Shown: piece after piece, positions 43,111 to 52,528 of the stretch
How positions within the stretch are numbered: the first letter of the stretch is position 1
How the letters are laid out: each line of letters starts with the position of its first letter
Origin: Streptomyces sp. TP-A0874
GTDB lineage: Bacteria; Actinomycetota; Actinomycetes; Streptomycetales; Streptomycetaceae
NCBI RefSeq assembly: GCF_001748085.1
Contig: NZ_BBZK01000004.1
Location: 744,001 to 808,000 of the forward strand
Direction of reading: 5' to 3'
DNA: 64,000 nt
Translations under genes and position numbers: made by a program
The notes under the pieces: generated by a model
Seen by the model: only the letters and a program-made list of their open reading frames with translations
What the model was told of the DNA's origin: nothing
Databases searched by the model: none

Positions 43111-43989
43111 ATGGAATGGTTGACGGCCCCGTTCGAGGTGGCCTTCGTGCAGCGAGCCCTGTGGGGCGGCCTGCTCGTGTCCGCGATCTGCGCCCTGGCG
43201 GGAACCTGGGTGGTGCTCAGGGGGATGGCGTTCCTCGGGGACGCCATGTCCCACGGGCTGCTCCCGGGCGTCGCACTGGCCGCCCTGTTCGGCGGGAACC
43301 TGATGGCGGGTGCGGTGGCCAGCGCCGCCGTCATGACGGCCGGCGTCACCGCGCTCGGCCGCTCACCGAGGCTGTCCCAGGACACCGGCATCGGGCTGCT
43401 GTTCGTCGGCATGCTCTCCCTCGGCGTGATCATCGTGTCGCGCTCGCAGTCCTTCGCCGTCGACCTGACCGGCTTCCTCTTCGGAGACGTCCTCGCCGTC
43501 CGGCAGCAGGACCTCCTCGTGCTCGCGGTGGCGCTGCTCGCGGCACTTCTGGTGTCGGTCCTCGCCCACCGGGCGTTCCTGGCACTGGCCTTCGACTCGC
43601 GCAAGGCCCAGACCCTGGGGCTGCGGCCGCGTTTGACCCACGCGCTGCTGCTCGGCCTGCTGGGTCTGGCGATCGTCGCCTCGTTCCACATCGTCGGAAC
43701 GCTGCTCGCCCTCGGACTGCTCATCGCACCGCCGGCGGCCGCCCTGCCCTGGGCCCGCAGCGTGCGCGGGGCCATGGTGCTCGCAGCCCTGCTCGGCGCC
43801 ACCGCCACGTTCGGCGGCCTGCTGCTGTCCTGGCATCTGAGCACCGCCGCCGGCGCGACCGTGGCGGCTCTCGCGGTGAGCCTGTTCTTCCTTTCCCATC
43901 TGGCGTCCGGCCTGACGCACCGCCGCGCCCGGCTCGCCCCCGCCCCGGTACTCGAAGTCGACCGCAGAAAACCCGAGGAATCGTCATGA
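43111..43989 (+). CDS. aztB: Zinc ABC transporter permease AztB
   Basis: 292 residues from ATG 43111, which has no ribosome site and is probably translated from a leaderless mRNA. Eight or so membrane helices of the ABC-3 metal permease family; 'VVLRGMAFLGDAMSHGLLPGVALAALFG' is the conserved coupling region and 'FDSRKAQTLGLRPRL' the cytoplasmic loop contacting the ATPase. It overlaps the following gene by 4 bp (ATGA), tying its synthesis to AztD. Confidence 0.92.
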   Translation: MEWLTAPFEVAFVQRALWGGLLVSAICALAGTWVVLRGMAFLGDAMSHGLLPGVALAALFGGNLMAGAVASAAVMTAGVTALGRSPRLSQDTGIGLLFVGMLSLGVIIVSRSQSFAVDLTGFLFGDVLAVRQQDLLVLAVALLAALLVSVLAHRAFLALAFDSRKAQTLGLRPRLTHALLLGLLGLAIVASFHIVGTLLALGLLIAPPAAALPWARSVRGAMVLAALLGATATFGGLLLSWHLSTAAGATVAALAVSLFFLSHLASGLTHRRARLAPAPVLEVDRRKPEESS

Positions 43990-45221
43990 CCGTCCGCAGA
44001 AACGTCACTCCCTGGGCTTCGGCCGCTCTGCTCCTCACCACGCTGCTCGCCACGGGCTGCGCGGAAGACAAGGACAGCGGCTCCCGACCCGCCGCGAGAA
44101 CCTCCTCCGACACTCCGCACGGCTACGTGGAGGGAGCCCAGGAGGCCGCCGAGCAGCAGTCCCGACTCCTCCTGAACGACCCCGAGAGCGGAGACAGCAG
44201 AATTCTCGACCTCACCACCGGCGAGGTGCACAAGACCGCCCGGGCGAAAGGCGCCGCCCAGCTCGGCACGGACGGCAGGTTCGGCTACCTCCACACCTCC
44301 GGCGGCACCCGTGTGATCGACAGCGGCGTCTGGATGGTGGACCACGGGGACCACGTCCACTACTACAGCGCGGCGATACGCGAGGTGGGTGAGCTTCCCG
44401 CAGGCAGCGGGGCGCAGGTGCGCAGCGATGTCGCCGTGACCGCGGTGACCGACGAGGACGGGAGCGCCGTCCTCTACGACCGGGGCGGGTTGGAGAAGGG
44501 CGCGATCGAGCCCCTCCGGACGCTGCCGGGCGGCTACACCGGCGCCGTCGTGCCGTACGAGGAGCATCTGATCGCCTTCGCCGGCGAGGGCGCCACCGCC
44601 GAGCTCGTCGTCCTCGACCGCGAGGGCGAGCGCGTCGCCTCCCCGGATGTGGAGTGCGAGGAGCCGCGGGGAGACGCCATCACGCGGCGTGGTGTGATCC
44701 TGGGCTGCGCCGACGGCGCCCTGCTCGTCCGCGCCGAGGACGGCGTCTTCACCGCCGAGCAGATCCCCTACGGAGAGGACGTCCCGACAGGGGAACGGGC
44801 CACCGCCTTCCGCCAACGCCCCGGCAGCGACACCCTCACCGCCCCCGCCGGAGACGAGGCCGTATGGGTCCTCGACACCGCCGAACGCTCCTGGACCCGG
44901 CTGGAGACCGGCCCGGTCGTCGCGGCCAACACGGCCGGAGAGGGCTCCCCGCTGCTCGTTCTGGAGACCGACGGCTCGCTGCACGGGTACGACATCGCCT
45001 CCGGCAGGCAGACCACGCGGACCGAGCCGCTCCTGACGGGAGGAGAGCGGGCCGATTCCGATGGCAGCGATCCCCTCATCGAGGTCGACCGCAGCCGCGC
45101 ATACGTCAACGACCCCGACGGGAAGAAGGTGTTCGAGATCGACTACGCCGACGGGCTGCGCATCGCCCGCTCCTTCGACCTGGACATCAGGCCGGTCCTC
45201 ATGGCGGAGACCGGCCGATGA
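43986..45221 (+). CDS. aztD: Zinc metallochaperone AztD-like lipoprotein (first copy)
   Basis: 411 residues with a lipoprotein signal ('LLLTTLLATGC', lipidated C25). The rest is a beta-propeller pattern: 'RILDLTTGEVHKTARAKG', 'GGTRVIDSGVWMVDHGDHVHYYS', 'RGVILGCADGALLVR', 'EAVWVLDTAERSW', 'AYVNDPDGKKVFEIDY'. 'DHGDHVHYY' with its His/Asp cluster matches the metal site of AztD, the periplasmic chaperone that hands Zn2+ to AztC. It is sandwiched between aztB and aztC with 4-bp overlaps at both ends. A second homologue is 1 kb downstream. Confidence 0.85.
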   Translation: MTVRRNVTPWASAALLLTTLLATGCAEDKDSGSRPAARTSSDTPHGYVEGAQEAAEQQSRLLLNDPESGDSRILDLTTGEVHKTARAKGAAQLGTDGRFGYLHTSGGTRVIDSGVWMVDHGDHVHYYSAAIREVGELPAGSGAQVRSDVAVTAVTDEDGSAVLYDRGGLEKGAIEPLRTLPGGYTGAVVPYEEHLIAFAGEGATAELVVLDREGERVASPDVECEEPRGDAITRRGVILGCADGALLVRAEDGVFTAEQIPYGEDVPTGERATAFRQRPGSDTLTAPAGDEAVWVLDTAERSWTRLETGPVVAANTAGEGSPLLVLETDGSLHGYDIASGRQTTRTEPLLTGGERADSDGSDPLIEVDRSRAYVNDPDGKKVFEIDYADGLRIARSFDLDIRPVLMAETGR

Positions 45222-46195
45222 GCCGCACCGAGGCGAAACGGCGCCTGAGGGTGGGCATCGCACGCCTGCGGAGTCTGATCGTGGGCCTGCTGGCCCTCGT
45301 CACGGCCGCCACCACCACCGCCTGCACCATCGACGATGACCGGGCCGGCGTCGTTGTGACGACCAACATCCTCGGTGACATCACCCGGGAGATCGTCGGT
45401 GACGAAGCGGATGTCACCGTGCTGATGAAGCCCAACGCCGACCCGCACTCCTTCGGTCTCTCGGCGGCGCAGGCAGCCGCGTTGGAACGGGCCGATCTGG
45501 TGGTCTACAACGGGCTGGGACTCGAGGAGAACGTGCTGCGGCACGTGGACGCCGCCCGCGATTCCGGTGTCGCCACCTTCGCGGCCGGTGAGGCACCTGA
45601 CCCGCTCACCTTCGATACCGCCGAGGACGGCGGTCCGGAGGGTGAGGGAGGACGACCCGACCCGCATTTCTGGACCGACCCCGACCGGGTGCGCGAGGCG
45701 ACCGGCCGGATAGCCGATCAGGTCATCGAGCACGTCGACGGCGTGGACGCCGGTGCGATACGGGCCAACGCCGACCGCTACGCCGGAGAACTCAAGGACC
45801 TCGCCGACTGGATGGAGAAGTCCTTCGACCGTATCCCGGAGGGCCGACGGGCCCTGGTGACCAACCACCATGTCTTCGGCTACCTCGCCGACCGCTTCGG
45901 CTTCCGGGTGATCGGCGCGGTCATCCCCAGCGGCACCACACTGGCCTCACCGAGCTCCTCCGACCTGCGCTCACTCACCGAGGCGATGGAGCGGGCGGAC
46001 GTCCGCACCGTGTTCGCCGACTCCTCCCAGCCCACACGGCTCGCCGAGGTACTACGCGCGGAGATGGGCGGACCGGTCCGGGTCGTCGAGCTGTACTCGG
46101 AGTCACTGACCGCCGAGGGCCGGGGCGCCGACACCTACCTGCGGATGATGCGCGCCAACACCGCCGCCATGGTCGACGGCCTGACCGGCGACTGA
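45218..46195 (+). CDS. aztC: Zinc-binding lipoprotein AztC (cluster A-I solute-binding protein)
   Basis: 325 residues; lipoprotein signal with C36 ('TAATTTACTIDD'). Cluster A-I (ZnuA-like) fold: 'TTNILGDITREIVGDEADV', zinc ligands H77 ('DPHSF'), H150 ('DPHFWTD'), H218 ('TNHHVFGYL') and D268 ('FADSS'). The flexible loop before H150, His-rich in ZnuA, is here acidic and Gly-rich without His, as expected when a chaperone such as AztD supplies zinc. Start overlaps the aztD stop. Confidence 0.92.
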   Translation: MSRTEAKRRLRVGIARLRSLIVGLLALVTAATTTACTIDDDRAGVVVTTNILGDITREIVGDEADVTVLMKPNADPHSFGLSAAQAAALERADLVVYNGLGLEENVLRHVDAARDSGVATFAAGEAPDPLTFDTAEDGGPEGEGGRPDPHFWTDPDRVREATGRIADQVIEHVDGVDAGAIRANADRYAGELKDLADWMEKSFDRIPEGRRALVTNHHVFGYLADRFGFRVIGAVIPSGTTLASPSSSDLRSLTEAMERADVRTVFADSSQPTRLAEVLRAEMGGPVRVVELYSESLTAEGRGADTYLRMMRANTAAMVDGLTGD

Positions 46196-46281
46196 CCTCC
46201 TGAACCTCCCGCACACGGCTGACGGGCCGACACCGTCACATCGCACTGCCGCCACCGGGCGGCGTGGAAAGGAACACACCC

Positions 46282-47472
46282 ATGAACAAGTCGATACGAG
46301 GCAGAGCCCTCACGGGCACGGCGCTCGCCCTGGCGGTGTCCGCCGTACTGACCGCCTGCGGAGGGGAGGACTCCTCCCCCGACGCCGGGGCAGCGGGCAG
46401 CAGGACCGCCACTGCGGTCAGGGACCCGCTGGTCGCCACCTTCGACGGCGGCCTGTACATCCTGGACGGCGAAAGCCTGAAGCTGACCGAGACCATCGAG
46501 CTTCCGGGCTTCAACCGGGTCAACCCCGCCGGTGACGAGGACCACGTCGTCATATCCACCGACACCGGCTTCCGCGTACTGAACGCTACCGAACAGGTCC
46601 TCACCGACATCGAGTACGAGGGCGCCAAGCCCGGCCACGTCGTCCGTCACGCGGGCAGGACCGTGCTCTTCACCGACGGCACCGGAGAGGTCAACATCTT
46701 CGACCCGGCCGAACTGAGCAGCGGCAGGAAGCCGGAAGGACGCACCTACACCTCCGCCGAGGCACACCACGGTGTCGCCGTCGAACTGGCCAACGGCGAA
46801 CTCCTCAGCACCCTGGGCACCGAGGAGAAGCGCACCGGCGCGCTGGTGCTGGACGAGCACGACAAGGAGATCGCGCGCGACGAGAGCTGTCCCGGCGTCC
46901 ACGGCGAGGCGGCCGCGAAGGGCGAAGCCGTCGCCCTCGGGTGCGAGGACGGCGTCCTGATCTACAAGGACGGCAGCTTCACCAAGGTCGAGGCGCCCGA
47001 CGACTACGGCCGCGTCGGCAACCAGGCCGGCAGCGAGGCATCGCCGATCCTCTTGGGCGACTACAAGACCGACCCCGAGGCGGAGCTGGAGCGGCCCACC
47101 CGCATCTCCCTCATCGACACGGAGAAGAAGAAGCTGCGCGTGGTGGACGTGGGCACCAGCTACTCCTCCCGCTCACTGGCCCGCGGGCCGCACGGCGAGG
47201 CCCTGGTCCTCGGCACCGACGGCGCCGTCCACGTCATCGACGAGAACACCGGCAAGACCGAGAAGAAGATCCCCGTCGTCGGCGACTGGCAGGAGCCGCT
47301 GGACTGGCAGGAGACCCGCCCCACCCTGTTCGTCCGCGGACACACCGCGTACGTCTCCGACCCCGGCAAGAAGGCGCTGCACGCCATCGACCTGGAAACG
47401 GGCGAGAAGATCGCCTCCGTCACCCTGCCGGAGAGCAGCAACGAGTTGTCGGGCGTCGTCGCCGGACACTGA
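46282..47472 (+). CDS. Second AztD-like zinc metallochaperone lipoprotein
   Basis: 396 residues from ATG 46282 (AAAGGA 8-9 nt upstream), lipoprotein signal with C26 ('SAVLTACGGED'). Beta-propeller repeats ('LVATFDGGLYILDGE', 'TGFRVLNATEQVL', 'EAVALGCEDGVLIYKDG', 'AYVSDPGKKALHAIDLETGEKI') parallel the first AztD but the proteins differ clearly. The metal-site counterpart reads 'SAEAHHGVAVELANG', keeping a His pair. It follows aztC by 86 bp and is followed by a 10-bp-stem terminator, so it ends the zinc operon. Confidence 0.85.
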   Translation: MNKSIRGRALTGTALALAVSAVLTACGGEDSSPDAGAAGSRTATAVRDPLVATFDGGLYILDGESLKLTETIELPGFNRVNPAGDEDHVVISTDTGFRVLNATEQVLTDIEYEGAKPGHVVRHAGRTVLFTDGTGEVNIFDPAELSSGRKPEGRTYTSAEAHHGVAVELANGELLSTLGTEEKRTGALVLDEHDKEIARDESCPGVHGEAAAKGEAVALGCEDGVLIYKDGSFTKVEAPDDYGRVGNQAGSEASPILLGDYKTDPEAELERPTRISLIDTEKKKLRVVDVGTSYSSRSLARGPHGEALVLGTDGAVHVIDENTGKTEKKIPVVGDWQEPLDWQETRPTLFVRGHTAYVSDPGKKALHAIDLETGEKIASVTLPESSNELSGVVAGH

Positions 47473-47478
47473 CCGCGC

Positions 47479-47518
47479 CCCGCTGTCCTCACGGCCTTCC
47501 AACCGCGGGGACAGCGGG
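47479..47518 (+). terminator. Terminator of the zinc uptake operon
   Basis: CCCGCTGTCC and GGACAGCGGG form a perfect 10-bp stem around a 20-nt loop, 6 bp past the stop of the second aztD-like gene. Confidence 0.65.
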
Positions 47519-47761
47519 TTGCCGTGCTCTCGAACGAAAGCCGGGCTCAGCGGGCGGCACAGCCCATGGCGCTGGGCGAGACACCGGGTCCCGGACGAAC
47601 AGCCGGGTCCGCGCCGGGAACGTCTCGCTCTCCGCGTGCCCGGCTGTGTCAAACGGCGCCGCTCACCACTCGTCAGGGGATGTGGGAGCGCGGTCGCGTA
47701 GGGACTGGCCCCCTGGCCACGGGTACGGTGGCCCACCGAAACGGGGAAGGCCGGAGGAGAC

Positions 47762-47935
47762 ATGGCGAACAGGTCCACGGAGTCAGCGCTGTACGACGCG
47801 TTCGCGGCCAGCGGGAAGGTGCTGACCGGCCTCGAAGTGCCGGACCTGCCGGCCCGGGGCGAACACACGGTCGACGAAGGCCTGGTCGAGCGGCGTCTGG
47901 CCGAGATGCAGGTGGGCTCGGAAGCAGTCCTATGA
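47762..47935 (+). CDS. 57-residue protein of unknown function coupled to a cysteine desulfurase
   Basis: ATG 47762 is preceded by an excellent GGAGGAG and the stop overlaps the next start (ATGA), so this short frame is very likely translated. The product (begins 'MANRSTESALYDAFAASGK', ends 'RLAEMQVGSEAVL') is soluble, acidic, without Cys, with a predicted C-terminal helix 'DEGLVERRLAEM'. I do not recognise the family. Its position at the head of a desulfurase-TusA operon suggests an adaptor or small regulator for sulfur transfer. Confidence 0.7.
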   Translation: MANRSTESALYDAFAASGKVLTGLEVPDLPARGEHTVDEGLVERRLAEMQVGSEAVL

Positions 47936-49119
47936 GCCGTCAGCTCCCGCCACCGCATCCGGGCCTCGCCGACGGTCCCGTCTACCTCGACTACAACGCC
48001 ACCACCCCCGTCGACCCGCGCGTCGCCGAAACGATGGGCCCCCACCTGACCGCCCTCTTCGGCAACCCCTCCAGCAGCCACCCCTACAGCGTCGAACCGC
48101 GCCGCGCTCTGGCCCGGGCCCGCGCCCAGGTCGCCGATCTGGTCGGCGCCCGCCCGCACGAGATCGTGTTCACCGCTTCAGGCTCCGAGGCCGACCTGCT
48201 CGCCCTGCGCGGTGTCGTCCTCGCCTCCGACCGTACCCGGCCGCACGTCATCACCCAGGCCACCGAGCACCCGGCCGTCCTCGCCACCTGCCGGGCGTTG
48301 GAACGCCTCCACCAGGCACGGATCACCGTGCTACCCGTCGGCCCCGAGGGCCTGGTTGACCCGGCCGCGCTCACCGCGGCGCTCGACACGGAGACCGTGC
48401 TCGTCTCGGTCATGGCCGCCAACAACGAGACCGGCGCTCTGCAGCCGGTCAGGGAACTGGCCGCCCTCGCCCATCGGGCCGGCGCGCTGTTCCACTGCGA
48501 CGCGGCCCAGGCCGTAGGCAAGGTCCCCTTGGACGTCCGTGAGCTGGACGTGGACCTGCTCACCCTCGTAGGCCACAAGATGTACGCGCCCAAGGGCACC
48601 GCCGCCCTCTACGTCCGCGACGGCGTCAAGCTGGAACCAGTCGTCTACGGAGGCGGCCAGGAACGGGGCCTGCGCGCCGGGACGGAGAACGTCGCCTTGG
48701 CCGTCGCGCTCGGCACCGCCGCTCGGCTCGCCGCCGAGGAACTCGCCGCCGGCGCTCCCGCCCGGTTGGCGGCGCTGCGCGACGACCTCCACGCGCGCCT
48801 CGTCGGCGCACTGCCCGGCCGCCTACGACTCAACGGGCCCGACGGGCAGCGGTTGCCGAACACGCTGAACGTCAGCATCGACAGCGCGCGGGGACACGAC
48901 GTCCTGGCCGCGGCCCCGCAGATCGCCGCCTCCACCGGATCCGCCTGCCACAGCGGGGTGCACACCCCTTCCCCCGTCCTGACGGCCATGGGGCAGCGAC
49001 TCGCCCGGGCCTCGGGCGCACTGCGCCTTTCCCTGGGCCGCTGGAGCACCGCCGAGGACGTAGCGACCGCCGCACGGGCACTCACCCACGCCGTCACCGC
49101 CACCACGAGCAGCCGGTGA
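47932..49119 (+). CDS. Cysteine desulfurase (NifS/IscS class)
   Basis: 395 residues. PLP enzyme of aminotransferase class V: 'YLDYNATTPVDPRV', H113 ('ATEHPAV'), 'MAANNETGALQPV', D190, PLP Lys K216 ('LVGHKMYAPKG'), and the catalytic loop 'STGSACHSG' with C339 that takes sulfur from cysteine as persulfide. 'SGSEADLLALRG' departs slightly from the usual SGxTExNN. It overlaps both neighbours by 4 bp, so its persulfide probably goes to the TusA-like protein encoded next. No scaffold (IscU/SufU) is near, so Fe-S assembly is less likely than thio-modification of a metabolite, tRNA or cofactor. Confidence 0.92.
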   Translation: MSRQLPPPHPGLADGPVYLDYNATTPVDPRVAETMGPHLTALFGNPSSSHPYSVEPRRALARARAQVADLVGARPHEIVFTASGSEADLLALRGVVLASDRTRPHVITQATEHPAVLATCRALERLHQARITVLPVGPEGLVDPAALTAALDTETVLVSVMAANNETGALQPVRELAALAHRAGALFHCDAAQAVGKVPLDVRELDVDLLTLVGHKMYAPKGTAALYVRDGVKLEPVVYGGGQERGLRAGTENVALAVALGTAARLAAEELAAGAPARLAALRDDLHARLVGALPGRLRLNGPDGQRLPNTLNVSIDSARGHDVLAAAPQIAASTGSACHSGVHTPSPVLTAMGQRLARASGALRLSLGRWSTAEDVATAARALTHAVTATTSSR

Positions 49120-49412
49120 ACTCCGCCGATACTCCGGTTCCGCCGGCGGACGTCACGATCGACGGCACGGGGCTGCTCTGCGTCACTCTCCTGCTCCGGC
49201 TGCGCAAGGAGATCGACGACCGGGAGCCGGGCACCGTCGTCCACATCATCACCACCGACCCCGCGGCGCCGCTCGATCTGCCCGCCTGGTGCCATATGAC
49301 CGGACACCACTACCTCGGCCCCATACCCGACCCTGACCTGGACGTCCACGCCCTCCGTCTCACCGCTCAACCGATGTCCACCCGGCCCGACGCACCGTGG
49401 CACCGCCGCTGA
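49116..49412 (+). CDS. TusA-like sulfur carrier protein
   Basis: 98 residues from GTG 49116, which overlaps the desulfurase stop (GTGA). 'TIDGTGLLCVTLLLRLRKEI' corresponds to the TusA active-site strand-loop-helix; C22 is the persulfide Cys, but the usual Cys-Pro-x-Pro has become Cys-Val-Thr. 'GTVVHIITTDPAAPLDLPAWCHMTGHHYLG' continues the IF3-like fold. It likely receives sulfur from the desulfurase for an unknown thiolation. The loss of both prolines is unusual. Confidence 0.8.
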   Translation: MNSADTPVPPADVTIDGTGLLCVTLLLRLRKEIDDREPGTVVHIITTDPAAPLDLPAWCHMTGHHYLGPIPDPDLDVHALRLTAQPMSTRPDAPWHRR

Positions 49413-49498
49413 ACACGATGTGCGAGGTAAGCAGCCGCCACACCCGAACGAACGGTGTGCCGGCATGGGAGTGGCCCGCAGCGAGGGACCAGGCGGGT

Positions 49499-49522
49499 GA
49501 ACCCCGGCGCACACCGGGGTTC
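49499..49522 (+). terminator. Terminator of the sulfur-relay operon
   Basis: GAACCCCGG and CCGGGGTTC pair perfectly (9 bp, 6-nt loop), 87 bp after the TusA-like stop. Between it and the riboswitch (49523-49817) no gene was seen; this is where the metE promoter should lie. Confidence 0.55.
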
Positions 49523-49817
49523 GGCGGTGGCCACCGGAGCGGTATGACCGCGGTCCGGAGTCCGGCGCTGCACGCACGAACCGGATCGATGGCGGTACGG
49601 CCCGCCGCCCCGGCGGTACTGCCTCGAGGACGCCCGGGCAGCGTGATCAGCGGTTACCGGTGGTCGGTCACCACCGAGAGAGCACACCGTGCTCCATACA
49701 GCACCCTCATACCGTCGCGACACGATCCGCCCGGCTTTCCGGATGCTGGACGGCGCTCTTCCTTTCCCGGCTACACACCGTAGGCTGGTCGCAGCAGTCG
49801 GTTCACCCCGTCCGCCA

Positions 49818-49983
49818 GGCAGGGTGTCGTAAGAGGGAACCCGGTGAGAGTCCGGGGCTGCCCCGCAGCGGTGAGCGGGAACGACCGCCGTCACACGCAC
49901 TGGGTCCGCGCAGGGCCCGGGAAGCGACGGCCAGTAGGTGTCCTCCGACAAGGAGGGCCTGCCCGCGAGTCCGAAGACCTGCC
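49818..49983 (+). ncRNA. Cobalamin riboswitch (aptamer)
   Basis: The conserved core GGGAACCCGGTGAGAGTCCG is at 49835-49854, then the GCTGCCCCGCAGCGGTGAGC helix and, on the 3' side, CGCGAGTCCGAAGACCTGCC. GGCAGG (49818-49823) pairs with CCTGCC (49978-49983) to close P1. This is the B12 element. It precedes metE, the B12-independent methionine synthase, so coenzyme B12 should turn metE off. Confidence 0.95.
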
Positions 49984-50046
49984 AGCTGCCCGTGTGCGGA
50001 CCATTCCGCGCGCGGACATCCCGGTGACCTCGAGGGCGGGTCGGGG

Positions 50047-50075
50047 GTACCTCCGGACGGAGTCCGGAGGAGTAC
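50047..50075 (+). promoter_or_regulatory. Expression-platform hairpin of the metE riboswitch
   Basis: CTCCGGAC-GGA-GTCCGGAG (8-bp stem, 3-nt loop, 50051-50069) is extended by GTAC/GTAC (50047-50050, 50072-50075) past a GA bulge. It sits 64 nt after the aptamer and 122 nt before the start codon, a position suited to transcription attenuation. A further weaker hairpin (CGACC/GGTCG with AGAC/GTCT flank) follows at about 50084-50142. Confidence 0.55.
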
Positions 50076-50196
50076 ACACCAGACGGAACGACCGTGCTTC
50101 TGCCGCGCGGGGTCGTGGCCGTCCGGTCTGTCATCACCTTCGCGTTCTCGTCCCGTCGCCGGGACCTCAGGGATTCATCTCGCGAAGGAGATCTCC

Positions 50197-52515
50197 GTGA
50201 CCACGAAGTCCGCAGCCGCGGCGACACGGGCAACCGTGTACGGCTACCCCAGGCAAGGTCGGAACCGGGAGCTCAAGAAGGCCATCGAGGGCTACTGGAA
50301 GGGCCGCGTCACCGCTGACACCCTCCGGGAGACGGCCGCCGAGCTCCGGCGGAGCAACTGGCGGCAGCTCGCCGACGCCGGCATCCACGAGGTGCCGACC
50401 GGTGACTTCTCGTACTACGACCACGTCCTCGACACGACCGTCATGGTGGGCGCCGTCCCCGAGCGGCACCGCGCCGCCGTCGAAGCCGGCGAGACGGACG
50501 GCTACTTCGCGATGGCCCGCGGCACCCAGGAGGTCGCTCCGCTGGAGATGACCAAGTGGTTCGACACCAATTACCACTACCTGGTCCCCGAACTGGGCCC
50601 CGACACCGCTTTCGCCGCCGACTCCACCAAGCAGGTCGCCGAGTTCAAGGAAGCCCTCGCCCAGGGCCTCACCGCGCGACCCGTGCTGGTCGGCCCCGTC
50701 ACGTACCTCCTGCTCGCCAAGCCCGCCCCGGGCGTGCCCGCCGACTTCGAGCCGCTCACTCTCCTGGACCGGCTGCTTCCGGTGTACGCCGAGGTACTCG
50801 CCGACCTGCGCGCGGCCGGCGCCGAATGGGTACAGCTGGACGAGCCCGCCCTCGTGCAGGACCGCAGTCCTGCCGAACTGAACGCCGCCGAGCGGGCCTA
50901 CCACGAGCTCGGCGCCCGCACCGACCGGCCCAAGCTGCTCGTCGCCTCCTACTTCGACCGGCTCGGCGACGCGCTTCCCGTCCTGGCCAAGGCCCCGGTC
51001 GAGGGTCTCGCCCTGGACTTCACCGAGGCCGCCGCAGCCAACCTGGAGGATCTGGCCGCCCTCGGCGGAGTGCCCGGCAAACGCCTGGTCGCCGGCGTCG
51101 TCAACGGCCGCAACATCTGGATCAACGACCTCCAGAAGTCGCTGGCCACCCTCGGCACCCTCCTCGGGCTCGCCGACCGGGTCGACATCGCCGCTTCCTG
51201 CTCCCTGCTGCACGTGCCGCTGGACGCCGCCGCCGAACGGGACATCGAGCCGCAGATCCTGCGCTGGCTGGCCTTCGCCAGGCAGAAGACCACCGAGATC
51301 GCCACCCTCGCCAAGGGGCTCGCCCAGGGCACCGACACGATCGCGGCCGAACTCGCCGCCAACCGCGCCGACCTGGTCTCCCGCTCCGGCTCGCCGATCA
51401 CACACGATCCGGATGTGCGCGCCCGCGCCGAGGCCGTCACCGCCGCAGACAGCCGCCGCTCCCAGCCGTACGCGGAGCGGGCCGTCGCGCAGCGCGCCCA
51501 CCTCGGCCTGCCGCTGCTGCCGACCACCACCATCGGATCCTTCCCGCAGACCAGCGAACTGCGCACCGCCCGCGCCGACCTGCGCGCCGGCCGCATCGAC
51601 ACGGCCGGCTACGAGGAGCGCATCAAGGCCGAGATCCAGGAGGTCATCTCCTTCCAGGAGAAGACCGGTATCGACGTCCTGGTACACGGTGAGCCCGAGC
51701 GCAACGACATGGTGCAGTACTTCGCCGAGCAGCTCACCGGCTACCTCGCCACGCAGCACGGCTGGGTCCAGTCGTACGGCACCCGCTACGTCCGTCCGCC
51801 GATCCTGGCCGGTGACATCTCGCGCCCAGAGCCGATGACCGTGCGCTGGACGTCATACGCCCAGTCACTGAGCGACCGCCCGGTCAAGGGCATGCTCACC
51901 GGACCGGTCACCATGCTGGCCTGGTCGTTCGTCCGTGACGACCAACCCCTCGGCGACACCGCCCGGCAGGTCGCCCTCGCCCTGCGCGAGGAGGTCACCG
52001 ATCTGGAGGCGGCGGGTACCTCGGTCATCCAGGTGGACGAACCCGCGCTACGCGAGACGCTGCCGCTGCGCGCCGCCGACCGGGCCGACTATCTCGCGTG
52101 GGCGACCGAGGCGTTCCGGCTCACCAGCGCCGGGGTCCGTCCTGACACCCAGATCCACACGCACATGTGCTACGCGGAGTTCGGTGACATCGTCCAGGCG
52201 ATCGACGACCTCGACGCCGACGTCATCAGTCTGGAGGCCGCCCGCTCCCATATGCAGGTCGCCCGGGAACTCGCCGACCACGGCTACCCGCGCGAGGCCG
52301 GACCGGGGGTCTACGACATCCACTCCCCACGCGTGCCCAGTACGGAAGAAGCGGTGGAGCTGCTGCGCACCGGTCTGAAGGCGATCCCGGCCGAGCGGCT
52401 GTGGGTCAACCCGGACTGCGGTCTGAAGACCCGCGCCTGGTCTGAGACCCGCGCCTCCCTGGAACACCTGGTCGCCGCCGCGCGCACCGTCCGGAGGGAG
52501 CTGCCCGCCTCCTGA
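50197..52515 (+). CDS. metE: Cobalamin-independent methionine synthase
   Basis: GTG at 50197 with AAGGAG 6 nt upstream gives 772 residues, the normal MetE length. Two homologous TIM barrels: N-terminal '[21 protein letters not shown]', and C-terminal '[14 protein letters not shown]', '[23 protein letters not shown]'. The zinc site is complete: His and Cys in 'THMCYAEF', Glu in '[10 protein letters not shown]' region and Cys in '[10 protein letters not shown]'. It transfers methyl from 5-methyl-tetrahydropteroyltriglutamate to homocysteine. Expression is controlled by the B12 riboswitch upstream, and a 13-bp stem terminator follows. Confidence 0.97.
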   Translation: MTTKSAAAATRATVYGYPRQGRNRELKKAIEGYWKGRVTADTLRETAAELRRSNWRQLADAGIHEVPTGDFSYYDHVLDTTVMVGAVPERHRAAVEAGETDGYFAMARGTQEVAPLEMTKWFDTNYHYLVPELGPDTAFAADSTKQVAEFKEALAQGLTARPVLVGPVTYLLLAKPAPGVPADFEPLTLLDRLLPVYAEVLADLRAAGAEWVQLDEPALVQDRSPAELNAAERAYHELGARTDRPKLLVASYFDRLGDALPVLAKAPVEGLALDFTEAAAANLEDLAALGGVPGKRLVAGVVNGRNIWINDLQKSLATLGTLLGLADRVDIAASCSLLHVPLDAAAERDIEPQILRWLAFARQKTTEIATLAKGLAQGTDTIAAELAANRADLVSRSGSPITHDPDVRARAEAVTAADSRRSQPYAERAVAQRAHLGLPLLPTTTIGSFPQTSELRTARADLRAGRIDTAGYEERIKAEIQEVISFQEKTGIDVLVHGEPERNDMVQYFAEQLTGYLATQHGWVQSYGTRYVRPPILAGDISRPEPMTVRWTSYAQSLSDRPVKGMLTGPVTMLAWSFVRDDQPLGDTARQVALALREEVTDLEAAGTSVIQVDEPALRETLPLRAADRADYLAWATEAFRLTSAGVRPDTQIHTHMCYAEFGDIVQAIDDLDADVISLEAARSHMQVARELADHGYPREAGPGVYDIHSPRVPSTEEAVELLRTGLKAIPAERLWVNPDCGLKTRAWSETRASLEHLVAAARTVRRELPAS

Positions 52516-52528
52516 CCCCGATCCCAGT

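Noticed and set aside
43120..43125. TTGACG as a plus-strand -35 element
   Set aside because: It lies inside the aztB coding region with no -10 downstream.
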